Shown here piece after piece: positions 5,303 to 12,418 of a stretch of 12,418 nt of DNA. The number at the start of each line of letters is the position of its first letter. The first letter of the stretch is position 1. The notes beneath the pieces were generated by a model. That model ran no database searches, was not told where the DNA came from, and saw nothing but the letters and a program-made list of their open reading frames with translations. Source of the DNA: Ruminococcus sp. (GTDB taxonomy: Bacteria; Bacillota; Clostridia; Oscillospirales; Ruminococcaceae); the NCBI RefSeq assembly GCF_019417665.1, contig NZ_DXUU01000060.1:1-12418 (forward strand). The letters run 5' to 3'. The translations under genes and the position numbers were made by a program.

Positions 5303-7330
5303 ATGAAAAAGTGGCTCATTCATCAGCCGCCGGAGGAAGCGGCGAGAAATATCAAATTAGGCAGTGACTTATCCATGCTCTGTGCACAGGTCCTGGCGTC
5401 TCGTGGAATGCAGAATGTGCAGGAAGCGGCTGACTTTTTGCAGTGTGACCGACTGGGAGATCCCTTTTTGACTGCGGACATGCAGGAAGCGGCGGATCGT
5501 ATCAATCAGGCGCTGGAAGAGGGCACTCGGATCTGTATCTATGGGGACTACGACTGCGACGGCGTCACTGCCACGGTCATGCTCTATTCTTATTTGTTGG
5601 AAATGGGTGCCAATGTGACCTATCGTATCCCGGAACGGGATGAGGGCTATGGGCTGAACGCCGATGCCGTACACGAAATGCATCAGGACGGGGTCAAGAT
5701 GATCATCACTGTGGACAACGGTATTACTGCTCTGGAAGAAGCAGAACTCATCTGTTCCTTGGGCATGACTCTGATCATTACAGATCACCACCAGCCGCTG
5801 GAGAAACTGCCTGCTGCGGCAGCGATTGTGGATCCCCACCGTGTTGATGATACGTCACCTTATCACAATCTGTGCGGTGCAGGGGTTGTGCTGAAACTTA
5901 TTGCTGCTCTGGACGGAGACGATACCATGGCAATGGAACAGTTCGGTGAGCTTGCGGCAATTGCCACGATTGCCGATGTAGTGGAGCTTTCGGGTGAAAA
6001 TCGTTATCTGGTACAGATGGGGCTGCAGCTTTTGGCAAATACAGAACGTCCAGGACTGTTGGCGCTTCTGGATAAAAGCGGTCTCAGCGGAAAGCCCTTC
6101 ACATCGTCCTCTATTGCTTTCGGTGTTGCCCCACGCATCAATGCTGCCGGACGATTTGGCTCGCCGGATACAGCTGTAAAATTGCTGCTCAGTGAAGATC
6201 CAGAAGAAGCCGCTGCCCTTGCAGATGAATTGGAACAACGGAATCAGGCACGTAAAGCGGAAGAAGTCAAGATTCTTCAAGAGATCGCCGGACAGACGGC
6301 AGAACATCCTGAGCTTCTGAAACAGCGTGTGCTGGTCTGTGCCGGGGAGAACTGGCATCATGGCGTTATTGGCATTGCTGCCTCCCGATTGCAGGAACAG
6401 TTCGGAAAACCCACCATTCTCATTACTATAGAGGGAGATCGTGCCCGGGGTTCCATGCGTTCTTTCGGCAGCTTTTCGGCATTTCGCTGTCTGGATGCCT
6501 GCAAAGAACTGCTGACACGATACGGCGGTCATCCGGGTGCAGGAGGATTTTCCATGGAATCCAGTCAAACAGAAGCATTTTGTGCTGCTGTCCAGGCCTA
6601 TGCACTTGCGGAATTTTCGGAGATGCCGGTCATGACCTTAGAAGCTGATCGACTTTTGCTGCCCCATGAAATGACAATTGACAATATTGCCGGGTTGTCG
6701 TTGCTGGCACCTTTCGGTGAGGGAAATCCTGTGCCGGTGTTCGCCCTTTGCCATGCGGTGCTCCATGAGATCGTACCTCTTTCCAAAGGTGTACATTCGA
6801 AGCTGCGTATTACCTACGGCGGAACTGCTATGGATCTGTTGCTGTTCCGGGTGAAGCCAGATGAGGTTTCTTTGAAGCCGGGAACTGTCTGTGATTTTCT
6901 GGTAACTGCCGAAGCCGGCAGCTTTCAGGGGAGACCTCAGCTGACGCTGATTGTCAAGGACTATCGGAAAAGCGGACTCAAGCAGGCGAAATATTTTGCC
7001 GCACGAAATACATATGAGCGATTCTGTCGGGATGAGTCGCTGTCGGCAGCATTCTATCAGGCGATCACGCCCACGCGGGAAGTACTGGTGCAGATCTATC
7101 AGCGGATCCCGGAAACAGACTTGTCCTTTGATGGGCTGTTTTGTACATTGCAGGATCTTCCGCAGATGAACTACTGCAAAATGCGGCTGGCATTGGACAT
7201 TTTTTCAGAATTGGGATTAGTACAGCAGAACCTATGGACAGAACAAGTACACCGGAACCGAGTACAGAAAAAAGTGGATCTCCAGGCATCCGTTCTGTTG
7301 CAGGGATTACAAGAGAAGGAGCGGATGTAA
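5303..7330 (+). CDS. recJ: single-stranded-DNA-specific 5'-3' exonuclease RecJ
   Basis: A 675-aa cytosolic exonuclease that degrades single-stranded DNA 5' to 3' in recombinational and mismatch repair. The DHH domain is intact: GDYDCDG (81-87), DNG (138-140), DHH (161-163), DPH (177-179) and Asp224 in ATIADVV, which together hold the metal ions. The DHHA1 domain follows, with NWHHGVIGIAASR (350-362) and GGHPGAGG (408-415). An OB-type segment (about 455-552, with PFGEGNPVPVF at 470-480) comes next. A C-terminal extension to 675 ends in a likely winged helix (about 625-655), longer than the minimal RecJ core but common in clostridial homologues. The start is set by AGGAGG at 5292-5297, 5 nt before the ATG. 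It is the first gene of the operon, with rel 1 nt downstream. Confidence 0.96.
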   Translation: MKKWLIHQPPEEAARNIKLGSDLSMLCAQVLASRGMQNVQEAADFLQCDRLGDPFLTADMQEAADRINQALEEGTRICIYGDYDCDGVTATVMLYSYLLEMGANVTYRIPERDEGYGLNADAVHEMHQDGVKMIITVDNGITALEEAELICSLGMTLIITDHHQPLEKLPAAAAIVDPHRVDDTSPYHNLCGAGVVLKLIAALDGDDTMAMEQFGELAAIATIADVVELSGENRYLVQMGLQLLANTERPGLLALLDKSGLSGKPFTSSSIAFGVAPRINAAGRFGSPDTAVKLLLSEDPEEAAALADELEQRNQARKAEEVKILQEIAGQTAEHPELLKQRVLVCAGENWHHGVIGIAASRLQEQFGKPTILITIEGDRARGSMRSFGSFSAFRCLDACKELLTRYGGHPGAGGFSMESSQTEAFCAAVQAYALAEFSEMPVMTLEADRLLLPHEMTIDNIAGLSLLAPFGEGNPVPVFALCHAVLHEIVPLSKGVHSKLRITYGGTAMDLLLFRVKPDEVSLKPGTVCDFLVTAEAGSFQGRPQLTLIVKDYRKSGLKQAKYFAARNTYERFCRDESLSAAFYQAITPTREVLVQIYQRIPETDLSFDGLFCTLQDLPQMNYCKMRLALDIFSELGLVQQNLWTEQVHRNRVQKKVDLQASVLLQGLQEKERM

Positions 7331-7331
7331 T

Positions 7332-9593
7332 ATGACACAGGAAAAATCAAAAGGAGAAATCCGATCTACGGTCACTTCATCGATGGATAGGCCAAGTGTG
7401 CCTCAGAATGAGGTGAGTATTTCGGATCTGGCAAAAAAAATTTTGGCAACTGACAAGCAATATGATCTCAGCAAGATCTTGTCGGCATATCAATTGGCAG
7501 AGAACGCTCATGCCGGACAGAAACGTTCCTCCGGCGAGCCGTATATCATCCACCCTTTGGCAGTGGCAGATATTCTACTGGATTTGGGCATGGATACGGA
7601 TACCATCTGTGTGGGACTGCTCCATGATGTCGTAGAGGATACGGATTACACCTTGAACGATATCCGAAAAAAATTCGGGCAGGATGTGGCAATGTTAGTG
7701 GACGGCGTCACAAAGCTCAACCGGATTCCCATTTTTGACAAGGAGCAGCAGCAGGCAGAGAATGTCCGAAAAATTCTGCTTGCTATGTCCCATGATATCC
7801 GTGTCATGATCATCAAGCTGGCTGACCGTATTCACAACATGCGAACGCTGAAATTTCTGCCGCCTGAAAAGCAGCGACGAATTGCTCTGGAGACCATGAA
7901 CGTCTATGCGCCCATTGCTCACCGTTTGGGCATTCGTACGGTCAAGGACGAACTGGAGGATCTGGCGTTCTATTACCTGGATTCTTACGCCTATTCCGAG
8001 ATTGAGCATATTATGGAGATCAAAAAGGACGAACGGGAAGCGTTCATTGAGTCTATCCAGGCAAAGATCCGGAATCGTCTGGCACAAGAGCATTTCGCCA
8101 AAGAGCCGATTCTCTCTGGTCGTGTCAAAAGCATTTACGGCATTTATAAAAAGGTCTATGTGAACCACAAGAGCATGGACGAGATCTATGACAAATATGC
8201 CGTGCGTGTCATTGTATCCACTGTAGCAGAATGCTACATGGTGTTGGGTATCGTTCATGATATGTTCCGTCCGCTGCCGAACCGGTTTAAAGACTATATC
8301 TCCACCCCGAAGTCCAATATGTACCAGTCTCTGCACACGACCGTACTTGGCAGGGAGAGTATTCCCTTTGAGATTCAGATTCGCACCTGGGATATGCATG
8401 TTTCCGCAGAGTACGGTATTGCTGCCCACTGGAAATACAAAGAGGGTATTCAGGGGAAAGACAAGATGGAGGAACGGCTGGCATGGGTGCGGAAAGTCAT
8501 CGAAGCGCAGCAGACTTCTGATGATGTGGAAGAGATTGTCCGTGCCATCAAAAATGATCTGTCCCCAGAAGATATTGTCGTTATGACACCACGGGGAGAT
8601 TCCATCTCTCTGCCCGTAGGTTCCACGGTCATTGATTTTGCTTACCGAATTCATACAGAGATCGGGCACAAGACCATTGGCGGTAAAGTGGACGGCAAAA
8701 TGGTTCCTCTGGATTATCCGCTGCAAACAGGACAGATCTGTGAGGTGCTCACCAGCAAAGACCCCAACAAGGGTCCGAACCGTGCGTGGCTGGGCATTGT
8801 CAAGACAAACGAAGCCAAGTCAAAGATTCGTTCCTGGTTCAAAAAGGAATGCCGTGAGGAGAATATCGTCACCGGTAAGGCGAATCTGGAACAGGAATTC
8901 AAGCGTTGTCACATCCATCTTCCGGAATCGGAATGGGAAGAATTTCTGGCGGACGACTTGAAACGGCATAACTGCGCCACACTGGATGATTTTTATGCAT
9001 CCATCGGCTACGGCGGCATTACCCTGTCCAAAATCATGCCTCGCCTGAAAGACATTTACGTCAAGACTCACGGCACAGAAGAGGAAAATGAAAATCCTGT
9101 TGCACCAGTTGTGACTCAGGAGACACCTGCTGGAAAGGGATGTATTGTCCTGGATAAGATCGACTGTGTCTTTAAGTTTGCCCAGTGCTGCAATCCACTG
9201 CCGGGAGATGATATCGTGGGATTTATTACCCGGGGACACGGCATCTCGGTGCACACAGTAGGCTGTGTCAACTATCAGGCAGCGCTGAAGCGGAATGACC
9301 CGGAGGAAATGGCTCGCTGGCTGCCGGTTCAGTGGACGAATAATACTTCCACCCTGATTCCCACTAGCATCGAGGTTATCGCTGTAGACCGTGTGGGACT
9401 GGTGTTCGATATTACAAAGATTCTCTCAGAATCCCACATCCAGATCGTCCATTCTTCTTCCCGGAATCTGCGCAATGGCAACGCTATCTTTGAGGCCAGC
9501 GTACAGGTTGCTGGAGCAGACCAATTGCAGTCCATTATGGATAAGCTGCGGAAGATACGTGGTGTCATTTCCGTGGAACGTGCAAAAAAGTGA
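7332..9593 (+). CDS. rel: bifunctional (p)ppGpp synthetase/hydrolase Rel
   Basis: A 753-aa stringent-response enzyme that makes (p)ppGpp from ATP and GDP/GTP on starved ribosomes and also hydrolyses it. Domains in order: HD hydrolase with His74, HDVVED (98-103) and Asp165 in KLADRIHN, all intact; synthetase with RVKSIYGIYKK (264-274), YAVRVI (289-294), RFKD (318-321), the YQSLHTTV segment and EIQIR (347-351); TGS (about 415-475); a Zn-type CC (619-620) with HTVGC (641-645); and an ACT domain (about 680-753). RFKD is the RXKD signature of bifunctional enzymes, as opposed to the EXDD of E. coli RelA. AAGGAG (7316-7321) lies inside the end of recJ, and the two genes are 1 nt apart, so they are surely co-transcribed. 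Confidence 0.96.
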   Translation: MTQEKSKGEIRSTVTSSMDRPSVPQNEVSISDLAKKILATDKQYDLSKILSAYQLAENAHAGQKRSSGEPYIIHPLAVADILLDLGMDTDTICVGLLHDVVEDTDYTLNDIRKKFGQDVAMLVDGVTKLNRIPIFDKEQQQAENVRKILLAMSHDIRVMIIKLADRIHNMRTLKFLPPEKQRRIALETMNVYAPIAHRLGIRTVKDELEDLAFYYLDSYAYSEIEHIMEIKKDEREAFIESIQAKIRNRLAQEHFAKEPILSGRVKSIYGIYKKVYVNHKSMDEIYDKYAVRVIVSTVAECYMVLGIVHDMFRPLPNRFKDYISTPKSNMYQSLHTTVLGRESIPFEIQIRTWDMHVSAEYGIAAHWKYKEGIQGKDKMEERLAWVRKVIEAQQTSDDVEEIVRAIKNDLSPEDIVVMTPRGDSISLPVGSTVIDFAYRIHTEIGHKTIGGKVDGKMVPLDYPLQTGQICEVLTSKDPNKGPNRAWLGIVKTNEAKSKIRSWFKKECREENIVTGKANLEQEFKRCHIHLPESEWEEFLADDLKRHNCATLDDFYASIGYGGITLSKIMPRLKDIYVKTHGTEEENENPVAPVVTQETPAGKGCIVLDKIDCVFKFAQCCNPLPGDDIVGFITRGHGISVHTVGCVNYQAALKRNDPEEMARWLPVQWTNNTSTLIPTSIEVIAVDRVGLVFDITKILSESHIQIVHSSSRNLRNGNAIFEASVQVAGADQLQSIMDKLRKIRGVISVERAKK

Positions 9594-9603
9594 GGGGAAA
9601 GAA

Positions 9604-10227
9604 ATGCAAGTGACAAAACTTGTTCTGGGAGCACTGGCTTCCAACTGTTATATTGTAGAAACCGGAGAAAATAGCTGTGTTCTCGTGGACATCGGCGAGG
9701 GTGCACCAGTGCTGCTGCGCCATCTGGAACTGCATCAGCTGACTCCATGTGCCATTTTACTGACCCACGGACATTATGACCACATTGCCGGAATAGAACA
9801 GGTGCGGAAAAAATATCAGATCCCGGTGTATATCCATAGTCAGGATGCGCCTATGCTGACGGACAGCGCAGCCAATCTGGGAGACTGGCTGTCCGATACG
9901 CCCTTTCAGCCTGTCCAGGAATGGCAAACGGTGGAGGATGGGGATAGCCTGACTTTTGGAGATACCGCTTTCACTGTACTGCACACGCCGGGGCACACAC
10001 CTGGGAGTATTTGCTGGCAGTGTGAAGATATCCTATTGACAGGGGACACGCTGTTTCGGCTTTCCAGAGGCAGAACGGATTTCCCGGGCGGCAGCGATGC
10101 CCAGATGCTGGAATCTTTCCGTCGTCTGAAACAGCTGAAGTCGGACTATCGTGTTCTGCCAGGGCACAATGAGGAATCCACGCTCTCCTTTGAAAAAGCA
10201 CACAATCCAACTATGCGAGGACTTTGA
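9604..10227 (+). CDS. metallo-beta-lactamase-fold hydrolase, glyoxalase II-like
   Basis: A 207-aa cytosolic hydrolase. The binuclear metal site is complete: THGHYDH (54-60, His55, His57, Asp59, His60), His131 in TPGHTPGS, Asp148 in LTGD, and His188 in LPGHNEES. The LFRLSRGRTDFPGG segment is typical of the YcbL/YqgX-like glyoxalase II relatives, which cleave thioesters or related small substrates; the real substrate is unknown. It is shorter than true hydroxyacylglutathione hydrolases, which carry an extra C-terminal helical domain. The start is ATG 9604, a few bases after GAGGGG (9592-9597). The open frame extends upstream to 9391, but that part overlaps rel and is not coding. It begins 10 nt after rel and is followed by hemZ with no gap. 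Confidence 0.9.
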   Translation: MQVTKLVLGALASNCYIVETGENSCVLVDIGEGAPVLLRHLELHQLTPCAILLTHGHYDHIAGIEQVRKKYQIPVYIHSQDAPMLTDSAANLGDWLSDTPFQPVQEWQTVEDGDSLTFGDTAFTVLHTPGHTPGSICWQCEDILLTGDTLFRLSRGRTDFPGGSDAQMLESFRRLKQLKSDYRVLPGHNEESTLSFEKAHNPTMRGL

Positions 10228-11754
10228 ATGATGACGAACAATCAGACCGCTGCGCCGAAGCCTTTTCCTATTGCGCTCTGCGGACATACACTGAAATATG
10301 AAATTGAATGCATTTGTAAGATCTTTCTTCCGGTAACGAAGTTTGCCTTTTTCTACGATATGGCATTCCTGCCGGAAGGGGAGACAGACGGGGCCATCCT
10401 AACCCTGGAACAGCCGGACGAAGAACAGACACGTTTTTTCGTGCAGGTGACATATCACGGAACGACCTTGGACGAAACGCAGATATTCCCGAAATGCGAT
10501 CCAGTACAAGAGAAAGCCTTGTGCGAATACCGTTTCAGCGCCATGCTGTTCCGCATCCTGGAGCAGCTGACTGATCTGCATCCGGCATGGGGCTTGCTCA
10601 CGGGCATTCGTCCGGTAAAAAAAGTACAGCCTTTGCTGGAACAAGGGCTATCCAAAGAGCAAGTATGCGAAACACTCCGGGAGCAATATTGGATCGCACC
10701 AGAAAAGGCAGAGCTGACCTACAACACCGCTGTGGTACAACAGCCCCTTTTGCTGGAAACGCCGAAAAATGCGGTGAGTCTCTACGTATCTATTCCTTTT
10801 TGTCCAACTCGGTGCAGCTATTGCTCCTTTGTGTCCCATTCCGTGGAACAGGCATACAAACTGATACCCGATTATCTGGACAAGCTCTGCGAAGAGCTTG
10901 CCATCTGGGGTGACATGGTTCGGGAACTGGGGCTGACCATTGATACCGTCTATTTCGGCGGCGGAACGCCTACTTCGCTGACGGCAGAACAGCTGGAGCA
11001 GGTGCTTTCGGCGGTACAGAAGAACTTTGACTTGTCTCAACTCCGGGAATACTGCGTGGAAGCAGGCCGGCCGGATACCATTACGGCGGAAAAGCTGGCA
11101 GTGCTGCGGCAATATGATATTTCCCGTATTTCCGTGAATCCCCAGACGATGCAGGATACTGTGCTGGAGAACATCGGGCGAAAACATACCACGGAGCAGA
11201 CGATTGAGGCATTTCGTCTAGCGAGGGAGGCCGGCTTTGACAATATCAACATGGATCTGATCGCCGGACTTCCGGGGGATACACCGGAGGGATTCCACGA
11301 TACACTGGAACAAATCTTTGCATTGCACCCAGACAGCATTACGGTACATGCTCTGACGCTAAAACGTGCGGCGAATCTCTTTGCGGAAGGTGCATCCCAG
11401 GTGCACAATCCGGTACAGCAGATGGTACAGGAGAGCATGGAACGTCTGCCGGCGGAAGGCTATGCGCCCTATTACATGTACCGGCAGAAGAACACCATTG
11501 ACAACCAGGAAAATGTGGGCTATGCCCTGCCGGGGAAGGAATCTCTGTACAATATCCTAATCATGGATGAAACACAGTCCATTTTCGGCGCCGGTTGCGG
11601 TGCGTCTACGAAAATTGTAGAGCCTTGCGGAAGAATTACACGGCTGCATAATTATAAGTTCCCCTATGAGTACATCCGACAGTTTGACCAGCTCATGGAG
11701 AAGAAGGAGCAGGTTCGGAAGATTTTTGATGGGATGGAAAGGGAGATGGAGTGA
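10228..11754 (+). CDS. hemZ: radical SAM coproporphyrinogen dehydrogenase family protein HemZ
   Basis: A 508-aa radical SAM enzyme. The family is named for oxygen-independent oxidation of coproporphyrinogen III to protoporphyrinogen in haem synthesis. About 180 N-terminal residues precede the 4Fe-4S/SAM core, as is usual for HemZ but not for HemN or HemW. The cluster motif is CPTRCSYC (192-199: Cys192, Cys196, Cys199). GGGTPTS (244-250) is the glycine-rich SAM motif, and VEAGRPD (277-283) and ISVNPQTM (301-308) are HemZ-like. MYRQKN (417-422) and ENVGYA (428-433) lie in the C-terminal part. The ATG directly follows the upstream TGA, with AGGA 6 nt before it; a second ATG at 10231 is equally possible. 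No other haem gene is in view, so the true substrate here is uncertain. Confidence 0.9.
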   Translation: MMTNNQTAAPKPFPIALCGHTLKYEIECICKIFLPVTKFAFFYDMAFLPEGETDGAILTLEQPDEEQTRFFVQVTYHGTTLDETQIFPKCDPVQEKALCEYRFSAMLFRILEQLTDLHPAWGLLTGIRPVKKVQPLLEQGLSKEQVCETLREQYWIAPEKAELTYNTAVVQQPLLLETPKNAVSLYVSIPFCPTRCSYCSFVSHSVEQAYKLIPDYLDKLCEELAIWGDMVRELGLTIDTVYFGGGTPTSLTAEQLEQVLSAVQKNFDLSQLREYCVEAGRPDTITAEKLAVLRQYDISRISVNPQTMQDTVLENIGRKHTTEQTIEAFRLAREAGFDNINMDLIAGLPGDTPEGFHDTLEQIFALHPDSITVHALTLKRAANLFAEGASQVHNPVQQMVQESMERLPAEGYAPYYMYRQKNTIDNQENVGYALPGKESLYNILIMDETQSIFGAGCGASTKIVEPCGRITRLHNYKFPYEYIRQFDQLMEKKEQVRKIFDGMEREME

Positions 11755-11788
11755 ATTTGTGCGGTGAATTGGAATTCAGGAGAATGAT

Positions 11789-12277
11789 ATGAAATATGAC
11801 TGCGGATTTGTAAAAGAAAATAGTTGGTTTAGATACCGTACAGGTGGAATCATAATATATAATAATAAAATGCTATTTGTTAAGAATAACTTTGGCGATT
11901 ATTATTATATGATTGGCGGTGCCGTTAATTTAGGAGAAACATCAAAATCGTGTATTGAAAGAGAAATATATGAGGAAACAGGTATTCAAATGTATGCCGA
12001 ACGTCTTGTAGTTGTATGCGAGAATTTTTTTAAGGGCATTGGTGGGAATATTGACGGCTTTGATTGTCACGTTCTTGAATTTTATTATTATATGAAATTT
12101 ACAAATGATGATTTGGATTTGTGCCGAAGCACAACGGACGAAGGCGAAAAATTAGTATGGTTACCTATTGAAAAAATAGAGCAATATGAAATTAAGCCAA
12201 CATTTATTAAAGAGTACATGCATCAAATTTTAAGTGAAAACAAGATTATTCATATTGTTGAAGAACGGGATAGATAA
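11789..12277 (+). CDS. Nudix hydrolase
   Basis: A 162-aa Nudix-fold hydrolase, expected to cleave a nucleoside diphosphate linked to another group and release a monophosphate product. The Nudix box is perfect, from Gly44 through Glu50, Arg58-Glu59 and Glu62-Glu63 to Gly65-Ile66, which supplies the Mg-binding helix. The flanking strands (GGIIIYNNKMLFV at 19-31) and the acidic C-terminal part also fit the fold; the substrate cannot be told. The start is ATG 11789, 6 nt after AGGAG (11778-11782), and 34 nt after hemZ with no terminator or promoter seen between. The gene is markedly AT-rich: a 60-nt sample (11881-11940) has 20 G or C, against 29 in a sample of hemZ (11281-11340). This suggests acquisition. 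Confidence 0.88.
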   Translation: MKYDCGFVKENSWFRYRTGGIIIYNNKMLFVKNNFGDYYYMIGGAVNLGETSKSCIEREIYEETGIQMYAERLVVVCENFFKGIGGNIDGFDCHVLEFYYYMKFTNDDLDLCRSTTDEGEKLVWLPIEKIEQYEIKPTFIKEYMHQILSENKIIHIVEERDR

Positions 12278-12302
12278 CTTCCAATTTGAATAGTAGATAT
12301 AA

Positions 12303-12418
12303 TTCGATTTGACGAAACATATATTCGATGTTCACAGCGCATTGAAGCGCAGCAATCAAAACAGTAAAGTCCAGCTAAGAAAAGTCAATAGTTGTGGAGC
12401 AGAGTTTACAAAAAATTC
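12303..12418 (+). other. short open frame running off the right edge
   Basis: After the Nudix gene a plus-strand frame is open from 12303 (after an in-frame TAA at 12300-12302) to the edge, about 38 codons. There is no ATG; TTG at 12309 or 12342 are the only starts, and neither has a ribosome binding site. A 4-bp GCGC hairpin at 12337-12350 lacks a T tract, so it is not a terminator. This could be the start or remnant of a gene, or chance. Confidence 0.15.

Noticed and set aside
5855..6568. 237-codon minus-strand open frame
   Set aside because: It is antisense to the RecJ DHH/DHHA1 region and has no motif of its own.
7695..8726. 343-codon minus-strand open frame
   Set aside because: It is antisense to the conserved hydrolase and synthetase domains of Rel and shows no recognisable domain.
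9391..9603. Upstream extension of the metallo-hydrolase frame inside rel
   Set aside because: It overlaps the conserved ACT domain of Rel in another frame, and ATG 9604 with GAGGGG upstream gives the normal family start.
12337..12350. GCGC hairpin after the Nudix gene as a terminator
   Set aside because: The stem has only 4 bp and no T tract follows.

Overview
The window looks like the chromosome of an anaerobic, endospore-forming Clostridia member, most likely Oscillospirales and Ruminococcus-like. The evidence is a complete cotJA-cotJB-cotJC spore-coat operon, a bifunctional long Rel with the RFKD signature, a HemZ-type radical SAM protein, and Firmicutes-style strong GGAGG ribosome binding sites with consensus SigA promoters. 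The genus assignment is inference. Base composition is moderate, about half GC in sampled core genes, and drops sharply in the last gene.

Layout, left to right. Bases 1-128 hold at most a gene fragment running off the left edge. A SigA promoter (189-217) drives a small two-helix membrane protein with a YcxB-like C-terminal domain (248-784). A perfect TTGACA-17-TATAAT promoter (790-818) follows at once and opens a leader of about 230 nt, containing an unexplained 45-codon open frame, ahead of a 360-aa phosphofructokinase (1054-2136). A rho-independent terminator lies at 2240-2276. Next comes the cotJ operon: cotJA from a TTG start, cotJB from a GTG start overlapping cotJA, and cotJC from an ATG directly after the cotJB stop. 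It ends in a 17-bp perfect hairpin with A and T tracts that also serves the convergent gene.

That convergent gene (3604-4929, minus strand) encodes a 441-aa protein with a NYN/PIN-like nuclease domain behind about 220 residues I do not recognise. A 373-nt divergent intergenic region separates it from recJ. It holds one SigA promoter in each direction and, between them, a segment bounded by a 15-16-nt inverted repeat.

From 5303 to 10227 and on to 11754 there is a tightly packed operon: recJ (5'-3' ssDNA exonuclease), rel (bifunctional (p)ppGpp synthetase/hydrolase), a glyoxalase II-like metallo-beta-lactamase-fold hydrolase, and hemZ (radical SAM coproporphyrinogen dehydrogenase family). Gaps are 1, 10 and 0 nt. 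An AT-rich Nudix hydrolase gene (11789-12277) follows 34 nt later and looks like a later addition. The last 141 bases hold only a short open frame running off the edge.

I found no tRNA, rRNA, CRISPR array, insertion sequence or known riboswitch. Most of the window is ordinary core genome. The least explained parts are the NYN protein's N-terminal domain, the pfk leader, the inverted-repeat segment upstream of recJ, and the AT-rich Nudix gene.
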